Below, one piece after another: positions 26,508 through 35,639 of a stretch of DNA of 64,000 bases. The notes under the pieces were generated by a model. It was not told the origin of the DNA, made no database searches, and was given only the letters and a program-made list of their open reading frames with translations. Source of the stretch: Kordia antarctica (lineage in GTDB: Bacteria; Bacteroidota; Bacteroidia; Flavobacteriales; Flavobacteriaceae). Each line of letters starts with the position of its first letter. The first letter of the stretch is position 1. Location: assembly GCF_009901525.1 (NCBI RefSeq), contig NZ_CP019288.1:2323501-2387500 (forward strand). Direction: 5' to 3'. A program made the position numbers and the translations under genes.

Positions 26508-27478
26508 GAACGAATAAAATTGAACATATAGGCGTTTTCACCTCTGGAGGCGATAGCCCTGGAATGAATGCTGCATTATACGCAATAGCAAAAGCCGCTA
26601 AAGCAAATGGTATAAAATTAACTGGAATTCGTAAAGGGTACGAAGGGTTGATAGATGGAGATTTTACAACATTGAAACCCCCCGAATTACAAAAATTGTC
26701 GCATACAGGTGGTACCATGCTAAAAACAGCAAGAAGCAAACGCTTTATGGAATTGGAAGGACGTAAAAAAGCATTACAAACCTTACACACAAATAATATA
26801 GATGCCTTGATAGCCATTGGTGGTGATGGCACTTTTAAAGGCTTATTGGCTTTTTCAGAAATATGTGACCTTCCATTTATTGGGATTCCTGGAACCATCG
26901 ACAATGATATTTCTGGTACAGATTATACACTGGGTTTTGATTCCGCAGTAAATACCGCCATTGAAAACATAGATAAAATAAGGGATACCGCTGAATCACA
27001 CAATCGGGTTTTTATAGTTGAAGTTATGGGTAGAGATTCCGGCTATATTGCCCTTCATTCTGGATTGACCACAGGTGCGGATGCCATATTAATTCCAGAG
27101 AGCGGCAAAGACTTTATTTACCTATTGGATAAGGTGAAAAATTACGATAGTGAAGATGCTTTTCTTGTCGTGGTTTCTGAAGGCGATGAAATAGGAGCCG
27201 AACTTGTTTCATCAAAAATAAAAGAATTAAATATAAATGTGGATTTACGTATAACGAAGCTTGGTCACGTGCAGCGAGGAGGAAATCCTTCTGCTATGGA
27301 TAGAATGCTAGGGATTAGAATGGGAGTTGCTGCCGTTGAACAATTATTAAATGGAAATAGTAATAAAATGGTAGGGGTTTTAAACAACCAATTGCACCTA
27401 ACACCTTTTGAAGAAGTCGTCAAACAGCATCAAGTAAATGATGAGTTAAAGGCATTGTTAAAACTTTTTAGCAAATAG
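26504..27478 (+). CDS. pfkA: ATP-dependent 6-phosphofructokinase
   Basis: The 324-residue enzyme phosphorylates fructose 6-phosphate. It shows TSGGDSPGMNAA (13-24), GGDGT (106-110, the ATP-type motif, since PPi enzymes have GGDD), TIDND with the catalytic Asp133, and MGRDSGYIA. It is the standard bacterial PfkA size. The start overlaps the preceding hydrolase gene and the next gene follows after 6 bp. Together with the aldolase and GAPDH genes it provides the committed steps of glycolysis within one operon. Confidence 0.93.
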   Translation: MRTNKIEHIGVFTSGGDSPGMNAALYAIAKAAKANGIKLTGIRKGYEGLIDGDFTTLKPPELQKLSHTGGTMLKTARSKRFMELEGRKKALQTLHTNNIDALIAIGGDGTFKGLLAFSEICDLPFIGIPGTIDNDISGTDYTLGFDSAVNTAIENIDKIRDTAESHNRVFIVEVMGRDSGYIALHSGLTTGADAILIPESGKDFIYLLDKVKNYDSEDAFLVVVSEGDEIGAELVSSKIKELNINVDLRITKLGHVQRGGNPSAMDRMLGIRMGVAAVEQLLNGNSNKMVGVLNNQLHLTPFEEVVKQHQVNDELKALLKLFSK

Positions 27479-27484
27479 ATAATT

Positions 27485-28756
27485 ATGATAGAAACCTTAA
27501 AAAATATAAACCCATTCATTCTCGGTATTCTGATTAGTTCAGGTATTGGGCTTATTCTTGGTTTGGAAAGGGAATATGACAAATTAAAAGACGAGCAAGG
27601 TTTTGCAGGAATACGCACGTTCCCGATAGTCGCGATTGTAGGATTCATTTTGGGAAATTTATCTGTATTGTACACACCTTGGTTAGTCATTATTATTGCT
27701 GCTGCATTTTTATTGTTTTTGGCTTTGAGTCATCTTTCTATCGTCCAAAAACATACTATGACAGGTATTACAACCAATTTAGCATTATTTGCTACCCTAA
27801 TCCTTGGTGTAATGGTTTCTAACCATTTACACAAAGAAGCAGTAGCCACCGCTGTAATTATAGTTACGCTATTATCACTTAAAACAACTTTTCGCTCTTT
27901 TATTCAAAATATTACTTCCGAAGAATTATTCGCATTTATTAAATTCTCAATTATTGCCCTTTTAATATTGCCATTTTTACCTAACAAAGATTATGGGTCT
28001 GAAGGTTTATTAAATCCCTTTGAAATTGGTTCAATAGTAGTTATTGTATCTTTTTTAAACTTTATTGGTTACTTTTTGGTTAAATACGTCGGTTCTAAAC
28101 GCGGTATTCTGCTAACGGCTATTTTAGGTGGTCTTATTTCCAGTACCGCAGTAGCCTGGATCTATGCATCACGAAGTAAAGAATCACCAGAACTTTCAAA
28201 ACAATATGCTGCAGGTATTGTAATTGCTTCAGCTATAATGTTCCCAAGACTTGCCGTATTGGCCTATATTTTCAACAATTCCTTATTGCAGTATTTAGCG
28301 CTACCGTTTGGTCTGCTTACCTTAATATGCCTAATAAGTGCACTTATCTTAATAAAAAAGGATTCTGATCGACCAAAAACCGATATCAAATTAGGGAACC
28401 CACTTAACATCTGGAACGCCATCGGTTTTGGAGGTATTTATGTAGTCATTCTTTTTGCTGTTTTTTATGGAAATAAATTTTTTGGTGAAAGCGGTTTGTA
28501 CTACTCGGCAATAATAGCAGGTTTAGCAGATACCGATGCAATAACCATTAATATGTCAAAATTTGCTTCCATAGATAATAAATTGATACTAGCAACAAAT
28601 GTTATTATAACAGCAACTATTAGCAATATGGTTGTCAAATTAGGAATTGCCTTTTTCAAAGGCTCAAAACTTGCTGGGAAATTAGTAATGCTTGCTTTTG
28701 GAAGTGTTATCGTAGTAGGGGTTATATATATTCTGTTCCGCTCGTGGACAAGTTAA
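27485..28756 (+). CDS. MgtC/DUF4010 family integral membrane protein
   Basis: The 423-residue protein has about eleven transmembrane helices. The N-terminal part has the MgtC/SapB-like pattern GLILGLEREYDKLKDEQGFAG (about 21-41, AGIRTFPIVAI following), and the C-terminal part is DUF4010 with GLADTDAITINMSK (about 346-359). Members have been linked to Mg2+ or general ion homeostasis, but the transport function is unproven. It lies between pfkA (6 bp) and the dehydrogenase gene (20 bp). Confidence 0.82.
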   Translation: MIETLKNINPFILGILISSGIGLILGLEREYDKLKDEQGFAGIRTFPIVAIVGFILGNLSVLYTPWLVIIIAAAFLLFLALSHLSIVQKHTMTGITTNLALFATLILGVMVSNHLHKEAVATAVIIVTLLSLKTTFRSFIQNITSEELFAFIKFSIIALLILPFLPNKDYGSEGLLNPFEIGSIVVIVSFLNFIGYFLVKYVGSKRGILLTAILGGLISSTAVAWIYASRSKESPELSKQYAAGIVIASAIMFPRLAVLAYIFNNSLLQYLALPFGLLTLICLISALILIKKDSDRPKTDIKLGNPLNIWNAIGFGGIYVVILFAVFYGNKFFGESGLYYSAIIAGLADTDAITINMSKFASIDNKLILATNVIITATISNMVVKLGIAFFKGSKLAGKLVMLAFGSVIVVGVIYILFRSWTS

Positions 28757-28776
28757 ATAGTAAAAAAATAAAATAA

Positions 28777-29772
28777 ATGAAAACAACGGTATTCAGCACC
28801 CACAAATTTGAAGAACCTTATATTATAAAGGCTAATAATGACAACCACAACTTAAAGATGCTTACATCGCGGTTATCAGAAGAAACAGCTATACTCGCTG
28901 CTGGTTCTACAGCTATTAGCATATTTACTGGAGATGATGCTTCAAGTAAAGTGCTTAAAAAACTTGCTGCTTTAGACATTAAATATATAGCACTTCGTAC
29001 AGCAGGTTACAATCATATTGATTTAAAAAAAGCGTCAGAATTAGGAATAAAAGTAGCTCGTGTTCCAGCCTATTCGCCTTATGCGATTGCAGAACATGCG
29101 CTCGCCCTGATATTAGCCTTAAACAGAAAAATAGTTAAGGCCCATAATAGGGTTCGCGAACAAAATTTTTCATTAAACGGACTTACAGGATTTGATCTTA
29201 ACGGAAAAACTGTTGGTGTTATTGGAACAGGAAAAATAGGGGCTGTATTTGTAAAAATACTTCATGGTTTTGGCTGTAAAATTATTGCTCAAGATTTAAT
29301 TGAAGATGAACATTTGATAGATAGTTACGGTGTTCGATATACTGATTGTGAAACCATCTGCGAGCAGGCTGATATTATAAGCCTACACGTGCCTTTAATG
29401 CCTTCAACAAGGCATTTGATTAATGACAAACACATTAAACTAATGAAAAAGGGTGTAATGCTAATCAACACCAGCCGTGGTGGTTTGGTAGACACCAAAG
29501 CAGTTATCAAAGGACTGAAATCAAGTAAGATTGGATATTTCGGTATGGATGTTTATGAGGAAGAGGAAGGTCTATTTTTTGAAGATCATTCCGAAGATAT
29601 ATTACAAGATGATGTCATTGCCCGCTTAATGACTTTCAATAATGTCTTAATAACGAGCCATCAAGCCTTTTTAACTGAAACGGCTTTGACAAATATTGCA
29701 GAAACGACTATATACAACTTGGACTGTTTTGAAAAACAAACACTGTCTGGAAATGAGATTACGATCGATTAA
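28777..29772 (+). CDS. D-2-hydroxyacid dehydrogenase (D-lactate dehydrogenase type)
   Basis: The 331-residue enzyme belongs to the D-lactate/D-2-hydroxyacid dehydrogenase family. It has GVIGTGKIG (147-155) for NAD binding, NTSRGGLVD (Arg about 236), a Glu in the DVYEEEEG region, and a His in ITSHQAFLT (about 297) as the acid/base. RTAGYNHID and YSPYAIAEHALA near 75-108 are typical of fermentative LdhA. Making D-lactate from pyruvate would reoxidise NADH when respiration is blocked. The exact substrate needs testing, but LdhA-like motifs favour pyruvate. Confidence 0.87.
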   Translation: MKTTVFSTHKFEEPYIIKANNDNHNLKMLTSRLSEETAILAAGSTAISIFTGDDASSKVLKKLAALDIKYIALRTAGYNHIDLKKASELGIKVARVPAYSPYAIAEHALALILALNRKIVKAHNRVREQNFSLNGLTGFDLNGKTVGVIGTGKIGAVFVKILHGFGCKIIAQDLIEDEHLIDSYGVRYTDCETICEQADIISLHVPLMPSTRHLINDKHIKLMKKGVMLINTSRGGLVDTKAVIKGLKSSKIGYFGMDVYEEEEGLFFEDHSEDILQDDVIARLMTFNNVLITSHQAFLTETALTNIAETTIYNLDCFEKQTLSGNEITID

Positions 29773-29799
29773 ATAAAATAACTTATAAAACCATATAAA

Positions 29800-30630
29800 A
29801 TGAAAAATATACTAATACCCACTAATTTCTCTAAAAATTGTGACAAAGCAGCACTACTAGGTATTGAAATGGCCAAACTATATAATTCTGAAATTCACTT
29901 TTTACACCTAATGAAAACCCCTGTAAATTGGGTCAAATTGGATAAATTAAAAGAAAAAAGGTATCCAGAGACATTAAAGCAAATAGGTATAGCCAAAGAG
30001 GCTTTGAGAGCGTTGGAAAAAATAGCTGAGCGTGAAGGTTTGAAATGCCGTACGTTTCTTCAATATGATGCAGGACACGCTGATATTTTGGAACATTCAG
30101 GCCATTTTCATCACGATTTTATCATCACCGGAAGTACTGGCACCAATGGTGTTATCAGGGAAATGACGGGAAGTAATGTAGAGAAAATTGTACGAAAGGC
30201 CAATGCACCTGTGATTGTTGTAAAAGACGAAAAAGTAACATTTCCCTTTAAGAATATCGTATTCGTTTCAGACTTCAAAGAAGATATTACCAATGCATTT
30301 AAGCAGGTAATTTCCATTGCTAATGAATGCGAAGCTCGAATCCACTTATTGCGTATTAATACCGAGACAGACTTCAATAATATTGAGCTTGGTTTAAATC
30401 CAATTAAACAATTATTGCAAAAATTTCCTGATTTAAAAAACTTCTCAATGGCAGTTTATAACGAGCCTTCCGTAGAAACGGGCATCAATACGTTTGTAAA
30501 ACAACAGCCTGTGGATTTAATAACGATGGTTACCCACGGCAAAACAGGGTTTTTAAACCTATTTTCTAAAAGCATCGCAGAAGGTGTGACCAATCATTCA
30601 ACTTTACCTGTAATGACAATTCATATTTAA
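29800..30630 (+). CDS. Tandem-domain universal stress protein
   Basis: The 276-residue protein contains two Usp domains (about 1-145 and 150-276). The first ends with the nucleotide-binding signature GSTGTNGVIREMTGS followed by APVIVVKD. The second has a weaker version (THGKTGFLNLF...STLPVMTIHI). Such proteins bind ATP/AMP-type ligands and are induced by starvation, hypoxia or toxic stress. It is 3 bp upstream of an ATP-cone nuclease gene, so two possible adenine-nucleotide sensors are adjacent. Confidence 0.88.
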   Translation: MKNILIPTNFSKNCDKAALLGIEMAKLYNSEIHFLHLMKTPVNWVKLDKLKEKRYPETLKQIGIAKEALRALEKIAEREGLKCRTFLQYDAGHADILEHSGHFHHDFIITGSTGTNGVIREMTGSNVEKIVRKANAPVIVVKDEKVTFPFKNIVFVSDFKEDITNAFKQVISIANECEARIHLLRINTETDFNNIELGLNPIKQLLQKFPDLKNFSMAVYNEPSVETGINTFVKQQPVDLITMVTHGKTGFLNLFSKSIAEGVTNHSTLPVMTIHI

Positions 30631-30633
30631 TCA

Positions 30634-31476
30634 ATGGAAAACGAAATAAACATAGTGAAATATTCGGGGGATAGTGTCCCATTTGACGTTTACAAACTCA
30701 TCAATTCCTTAAGACGTTCCCAAGCAAGTGAAGAATTGATTAAGCAAATAGTTGAACAAGTTCAAGACCAATTATATGATGGAATTACTACTAAAAAAAT
30801 CTATAAAATGGCATTTAAAATGCTTAAGGGCAAATCACGGGTGAGTGCTTCAAAATACAAACTCAAAAAAGCCTTGATGGAATTGGGACCTACTGGTTTT
30901 CCTTTTGAAAAGCTGGTGGGAAAACTATTTGCGCACGAAGGGTATACAACAGAGGTTGGCGTGATTGTACAAGGTAATTGTGTGCAGCACGAAATAGATG
31001 TGATAGCGCAAAAAGATAACAAACATTACATGATTGAATGTAAATATCATAGCGACCAAGGACGATTTTGTAATGTGAAAATTCCATTATATATCCACTC
31101 AAGATTTTTGGATGTTGAGAAACAATGGGAACGTCAAAAAGGCCACGAAGCTAAACTTCATAAAGGAGGTGTGTACACGAATACGCGATTTACAAAAGAT
31201 GCGATACAATATGGAAAATGTGTTGGAATGTTATTGACAAGTTGGGATTATCCAAAGGGAAATGGGCTTAAAGAACGAATAGATGAGTCTGGCTTACACC
31301 CACTAACCGCTTTAACAACTATGACCAAAGCCGAAAAAACAAAGCTATTAGATAAAGGCATTGTACTCTGCAAAGAGCTTCACGAAAATCCTTCGTTACT
31401 AAAGCAAATAGGAATTGATAAAAAAAGACACAAAAAGATTTTAGAAGATTCTGAAGCACTATGTAAAAGCACTTAA
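30634..31476 (+). CDS. ATP-cone domain fused to a PD-(D/E)xK nuclease
   Basis: Residues 1-85 of this 280-residue protein look like an ATP-cone, the nucleotide-sensing domain of ribonucleotide reductases and NrdR (SLRRSQASEELIKQIVEQVQ, then TTKKIYKMAFKML). Residues 90-190 form a restriction-endonuclease-like (Mrr_cat type) core with HEIDVIAQKDNKHYMIECKYH, giving the Asp and ExK catalytic triad. A DNA- or RNA-cutting activity gated by the ATP/dATP level is therefore likely, though not shown. It sits 3 bp after the universal stress gene and before the RNase-like and nucleotide-salvage genes. Confidence 0.78.
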   Translation: MENEINIVKYSGDSVPFDVYKLINSLRRSQASEELIKQIVEQVQDQLYDGITTKKIYKMAFKMLKGKSRVSASKYKLKKALMELGPTGFPFEKLVGKLFAHEGYTTEVGVIVQGNCVQHEIDVIAQKDNKHYMIECKYHSDQGRFCNVKIPLYIHSRFLDVEKQWERQKGHEAKLHKGGVYTNTRFTKDAIQYGKCVGMLLTSWDYPKGNGLKERIDESGLHPLTALTTMTKAEKTKLLDKGIVLCKELHENPSLLKQIGIDKKRHKKILEDSEALCKST

Positions 31477-31517
31477 CGATTAAAGATAAAAAGTTTAACA
31501 ATCTTAAAAAAGAACTT

Positions 31518-31772
31518 ATGAAAACGGATGCATTGCAACAACAGAACAGTATAGATTTCGAACCATTTTACGAAGCCTTGGAAGATGACACAAAATTGCT
31601 AGAAGAGACATTTGAAACAGTATTGGAGATGGTAAGTACCGACCCAAAAGCTGCCAAAAACATAGCACATCTTATTAAAAAAGATTTCCACGGTTTATAT
31701 AAGGAAGTCGTGGCTTTATCCACAACTGAAAAAGACCAAGTTAACGCCCCTTCTTGTTGTGGTAGCAACTAA
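31518..31772 (+). CDS. Small hypothetical protein with C-terminal CCGS
   Basis: This 84-residue, acidic and mostly helical protein has a regular pattern of charged and hydrophobic residues (DTKLLEETFETVLEMV) and ends with SCCGSN. No family is recognised. Its place within the run, 41 bp after the nuclease gene and 55 bp before the beta-CASP gene, supports it as a real gene. The CC tail could be a metal or redox site; this is only a guess. Confidence 0.6.
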   Translation: MKTDALQQQNSIDFEPFYEALEDDTKLLEETFETVLEMVSTDPKAAKNIAHLIKKDFHGLYKEVVALSTTEKDQVNAPSCCGSN

Positions 31773-31827
31773 CTGGTGGATGTCCTATTGGTGTAAAATA
31801 GGTATAACGACATAAAAATAATTACAA

Positions 31828-33204
31828 ATGAAAAATAATAAAATAAACATCCACTTTTTGGGCGCAGCAGGTACAGTAACCGGTTCAAAATATTTAGTGG
31901 ACACCGGAGATAGAAAAATACTAATTGACTGCGGACTTTTTCAAGGGTTAAAAGAATTACGCCTTAAAAACTGGGAATATCCGCCAGTAAAAGTTTCAGA
32001 GATTGATATAGTATTATTAACCCACGGCCATTTGGACCATACTGGATATCTGCCAAGGTTAGTAAAACAAGGATTTAACGGCCCTATTTATGCCACTAAC
32101 CCAACGTTGGACATCGCAAAAATCATACTTAATGATAGTGGTAAAATACAGGAACAGGAAGCCGAACGCGCCAATAAGGAAGGTTATTCAAAGCATAGCC
32201 CAGCAGAACCACTATACGATTTAAAAGATGTTGAAAAGACCATTCCACATTTTAAAGGCGTTCCACAAGCACAATGGATTCCATTGTTTGATGGCATCAG
32301 GGCTCGATTTCAATATAACGGACACATTCTTGGTGCTACTTACATCGAGTTGGATGTACACGGAAAACGCTTTGTCTTCTCAGGAGATATTGGAAGAACC
32401 AACGATTTACTATTGTATCCACCTTTAAAACCAAAAAAGGCAGATGTTCTTTTTATCGAATCCACTTATGGCGGAAGGTTTCATCCTGATGAAGTGGAAG
32501 CTATACCGCAGATTGAAAAATTAGTAAAAGACACCGTTAATAGAGGCGGCAGCCTATTTGTTCCAAGTTTTTCGGTAGAACGTGCTCAACTGATGATGCT
32601 TATTTTTTGGAAATTACTCAAGGAGAACAAAATACCAAAAGTACAAATGATAATGGATAGCCCTATGGGAGCTAGTGTATTGGAGCTGTTCCATCGCACG
32701 AGAGATTGGCACAGATTAGAAGACAATGAATGTGATGAAATGTGTTCGCACTTTACTGTCGTAAGCAGTTATCGTGAAACTATGGAACTACGTACTGATA
32801 ATAAACCAAAAATCGTGATTGCAGGAAGCGGAATGCTTACAGGTGGCCGAATGCTCAACTATCTTGAAACACAGGCGCAAAACCCTAATAATACATTGCT
32901 TTTTGTGGGTTATCAAGCTGAAGGAACTCGTGGCAGAAAATTGCTGGAAGGCAAAAAGGAACTAAAAGTGTACGGAAAATGGGTGCCTTTTAAAATGCAG
33001 GTAGCTGAAATTGAAGGTCTCTCGGCACACGCTGACCACAAAGAGCTTATGGATTGGATGAGTAAGATAAAAAACAAACCCGAACGGATTTTTATAGTTC
33101 ACGGCGAAAATGAAGGTGCTGAAGCACTTCAAAAAGGCATTAAAGAAACCTATGGTTGGGATGCTCAAATACCACAATTGTACACTATTGAAGAAATAGA
33201 ATAA
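31828..33204 (+). CDS. Metallo-beta-lactamase/beta-CASP RNase-like protein
   Basis: The 458-residue protein has the metal-binding motif HGHLDH (66-71), further ligands in GHILGA and SGDIGR, and the beta-CASP and RMMBL parts (SFSVERAQ; LSAHADHKEL; VHGENEGAE). This is the family of CPSF73-like RNases found in bacteria and archaea, which use two zinc ions to cut RNA. Its place beside an AMP-phosphorylase-like gene suggests RNA breakdown products feed nucleotide recycling; that link is inferred. Confidence 0.9.
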   Translation: MKNNKINIHFLGAAGTVTGSKYLVDTGDRKILIDCGLFQGLKELRLKNWEYPPVKVSEIDIVLLTHGHLDHTGYLPRLVKQGFNGPIYATNPTLDIAKIILNDSGKIQEQEAERANKEGYSKHSPAEPLYDLKDVEKTIPHFKGVPQAQWIPLFDGIRARFQYNGHILGATYIELDVHGKRFVFSGDIGRTNDLLLYPPLKPKKADVLFIESTYGGRFHPDEVEAIPQIEKLVKDTVNRGGSLFVPSFSVERAQLMMLIFWKLLKENKIPKVQMIMDSPMGASVLELFHRTRDWHRLEDNECDEMCSHFTVVSSYRETMELRTDNKPKIVIAGSGMLTGGRMLNYLETQAQNPNNTLLFVGYQAEGTRGRKLLEGKKELKVYGKWVPFKMQVAEIEGLSAHADHKELMDWMSKIKNKPERIFIVHGENEGAEALQKGIKETYGWDAQIPQLYTIEEIE

Positions 33205-33233
33205 ATCACAAAACCTTAATAATTCAGAAAGAT

Positions 33234-34736
33234 ATGGAACAACACTCAAATATATTAAAATACAAACATCTCGGAATCTATACGCAAAATGAGAATGTGG
33301 TGTATATGCGGGAAGATTGTCACGTCTGTATTTCAGAAGGTTTTGAAGCATTGACCCGAATTAGAATATCCAATACAAGCACCTCGATAGTTGCAAGTCT
33401 CAATATTTTAAATTCAGATATTCTGATGCCCAATGAAATTGGACTATCGGATGCTGCATCAAAAAAACTGAACGTTTCCGAAAATGAAACCTTATATGTT
33501 TCACACTTAGAACCTATTGAGTCTTTAAGCCACGTAAGGGCAAAAATCTATAATCAAAAACTGAATTATAACGCTTATAGCGAAATTATAACCGATATCG
33601 TTGAAGGCAATTATTCCAATATCCATCTTTCCGCATTTATAACTGCCTGCGCTGGTGACCGCATGGATATAAATGAAATATCCGACCTTACCAAAGCAAT
33701 GATCGCTTCTGGGAAGCAATTGAATTGGAACAAAGAAATTGTGGTAGATAAGCATTGTATTGGCGGATTACCTGGCAATAGAACAACGCCATTGATAGTT
33801 GCCATCGTTGCTGCTTACGGACTTACAATGCCAAAAACTTCTTCGCGAGCCATCACTTCGCCAGCAGGTACGGCAGATACTATGGAAGTAATGACCAATG
33901 TGACGCTTTCTTTGGAAGAAATAAAAGCTGTAGTCGAAAAAGAAGGTGGATGTTTTGTCTGGGGCGGTACGGCTCAATTAAGTCCCGCAGATGATGTGCT
34001 GATAAAAATTGAAAAAGCCCTTGATATTGATAGTGAAGGGCAGCTTATAGCATCGGTACTTTCAAAAAAAGCGGCGGCAGGATCCACACATGTTATTATT
34101 GATATTCCTGTGGGAGAAACCGCCAAGGTACGCAGTGCGGAAACCGCACAGCAATTGAAAGAACATATGGAAACCGTGGGCAAAGCTGTTGGTCTAAAAG
34201 TGAAAGTTGTGATTACAGATGGTACGCAACCAGTTGGAAGAGGTATTGGTCCTACATTAGAAGCCATCGATATATTAAAGGTCTTAAAAAATGAAGCTGA
34301 TGCACCCAAAGACCTATTGGAAAGAGCGTTGTTTTTGGCAGGGGAATTATTGGAACTTTCTGGAAAAGTTGAAAAAGGAAAAGGAAGAGAGACTGCACAG
34401 AAAGTAATCGAATCTGGAAAAGCTTATGAAAAATTTATCACCATTTGTAAAGCACAAGGTCGCTTTTCAAAACCTGTTTTAGCGCCCTATAAAATCGAAA
34501 TTAAAGCAGAAAAACCTGGAGTTTTAGACCGAATAGATAATAGAAAGATTGCAAAACTCGCCAAGCTTTCAGGTGCACCTCAATCTAAATCGGCAGGAAT
34601 TTCACTGAATGTCCATTTAAACGACAAAATTGAAAAAGACCAATTGCTGTACACGCTTTATGCAGAATCCAAAGGCGAACTTAATTATGCTATGGAGTAT
34701 AAAAACAACCACAACGATATTATAACCATAATTTAA
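33234..34736 (+). CDS. AMP phosphorylase-like / thymidine phosphorylase family enzyme
   Basis: At 500 residues this matches archaeal AMP phosphorylases (about 500 residues) more closely than bacterial DeoA (about 440). An N-terminal extension (about 1-100) precedes the core. The phosphorylase motif is DKHCIGGLPGN (about 164-174), not DKHSTGG, followed by TSSRAITSPAGTADTME and a Gly-rich QLSPADD segment. Archaeal enzymes turn AMP plus phosphate into adenine and ribose 1,5-bisphosphate. The same family includes pyrimidine phosphorylases, so the substrate is not certain. It is 9 bp before a PRPP synthetase gene. Confidence 0.8.
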   Translation: MEQHSNILKYKHLGIYTQNENVVYMREDCHVCISEGFEALTRIRISNTSTSIVASLNILNSDILMPNEIGLSDAASKKLNVSENETLYVSHLEPIESLSHVRAKIYNQKLNYNAYSEIITDIVEGNYSNIHLSAFITACAGDRMDINEISDLTKAMIASGKQLNWNKEIVVDKHCIGGLPGNRTTPLIVAIVAAYGLTMPKTSSRAITSPAGTADTMEVMTNVTLSLEEIKAVVEKEGGCFVWGGTAQLSPADDVLIKIEKALDIDSEGQLIASVLSKKAAAGSTHVIIDIPVGETAKVRSAETAQQLKEHMETVGKAVGLKVKVVITDGTQPVGRGIGPTLEAIDILKVLKNEADAPKDLLERALFLAGELLELSGKVEKGKGRETAQKVIESGKAYEKFITICKAQGRFSKPVLAPYKIEIKAEKPGVLDRIDNRKIAKLAKLSGAPQSKSAGISLNVHLNDKIEKDQLLYTLYAESKGELNYAMEYKNNHNDIITII

Positions 34737-34745
34737 AAACATACT

Positions 34746-35639
34746 ATGAAAACAATATTATTCAGTCTTCCTGGAAACGAAGAACTCACAGAACTTTTGG
34801 CAATGAAAATGGATGCCGAAGTCGGCAAAGCTACGTTTCGAAAATTCCCTGATGGAGAATCCTATACACGTATATTATCTGACGTAAAGGATAAATGTGT
34901 CGTATTGGTCTGCACCTTGCACGAACCAGACGAAAAATTGTTACCGCTCTACTTTTTGAGCCATACGGCAAAATCGCTCGGAGCTATGTGTACCTGTTTG
35001 GTAGCACCCTATTTGGCATATATGCGGCAGGATAAAGTTTTTAATGAAGGCGAAGGCATTACTTCTGGTTTCTTCGGAAAATTGATTTCAGGTTTCGCCG
35101 ATAGCATTACCACAGTTGACCCTCACTTGCACAGAATAAGTTCTTTGGGCGAAGTTTATCACATCCCAAACAAAGTCATTCACGCAGCCAATGCTATTTC
35201 AGAATGGATAAAGGAAAACATCGAAAACCCAGTACTTATAGGTCCCGATTCTGAAAGTGAGCAATGGGTATCGGAAGTTGCCAAAAATGCAGGAGTACCT
35301 TTTACTGTGTTGCAAAAAGTGCGTCACGGTGATCGTGATGTAGAGGTTTCGGTTCCAGATGTGGAAAAATATAAAAACGCCACACCTATTTTAGTAGATG
35401 ACATAATCTCAACTGCACGCACAATGATTGAGACTGTGAAACACCTAAAAAAAGCAGGAATGAAACCACCTATATGCGTTGGTATTCACGCAGTTTTTTC
35501 GGGTAATGCCTATCAGGATTTATTGGATTCGGGAGCGGAAAAAATAGTAACTTGTAATACCATTCCGCATCCTTCAAATGCTATTGATTTGAGCGATATT
35601 ATGGCAAAAGAAGTTAAGAAGTTAATGCACCATATATGA
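34746..35639 (+). CDS. prs: Ribose-phosphate pyrophosphokinase (PRPP synthetase)
   Basis: The 297-residue enzyme is shorter than bacterial PrsA (about 315). It shows the substrate region DPHLHR (125-130), the flexible-loop residues KVRHGDRDVEV (191-201), and the PRPP-binding loop LVDDIISTART (216-226). It makes PRPP from ribose 5-phosphate and ATP, releasing AMP. It is 9 bp after the AMP-phosphorylase-like gene and overlaps the next gene by 4 bp. Since Prs is normally housekeeping and single-copy, a second one here probably has a specialised role. Confidence 0.88.
   Translation: MKTILFSLPGNEELTELLAMKMDAEVGKATFRKFPDGESYTRILSDVKDKCVVLVCTLHEPDEKLLPLYFLSHTAKSLGAMCTCLVAPYLAYMRQDKVFNEGEGITSGFFGKLISGFADSITTVDPHLHRISSLGEVYHIPNKVIHAANAISEWIKENIENPVLIGPDSESEQWVSEVAKNAGVPFTVLQKVRHGDRDVEVSVPDVEKYKNATPILVDDIISTARTMIETVKHLKKAGMKPPICVGIHAVFSGNAYQDLLDSGAEKIVTCNTIPHPSNAIDLSDIMAKEVKKLMHHI

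Noticed and set aside
33234-35639. Complete archaeal AMP-RuBisCO (pentose bisphosphate) pathway
   Set aside because: No ribose-1,5-bisphosphate isomerase and no type III RuBisCO are encoded in the window, so only the first step is suggested.
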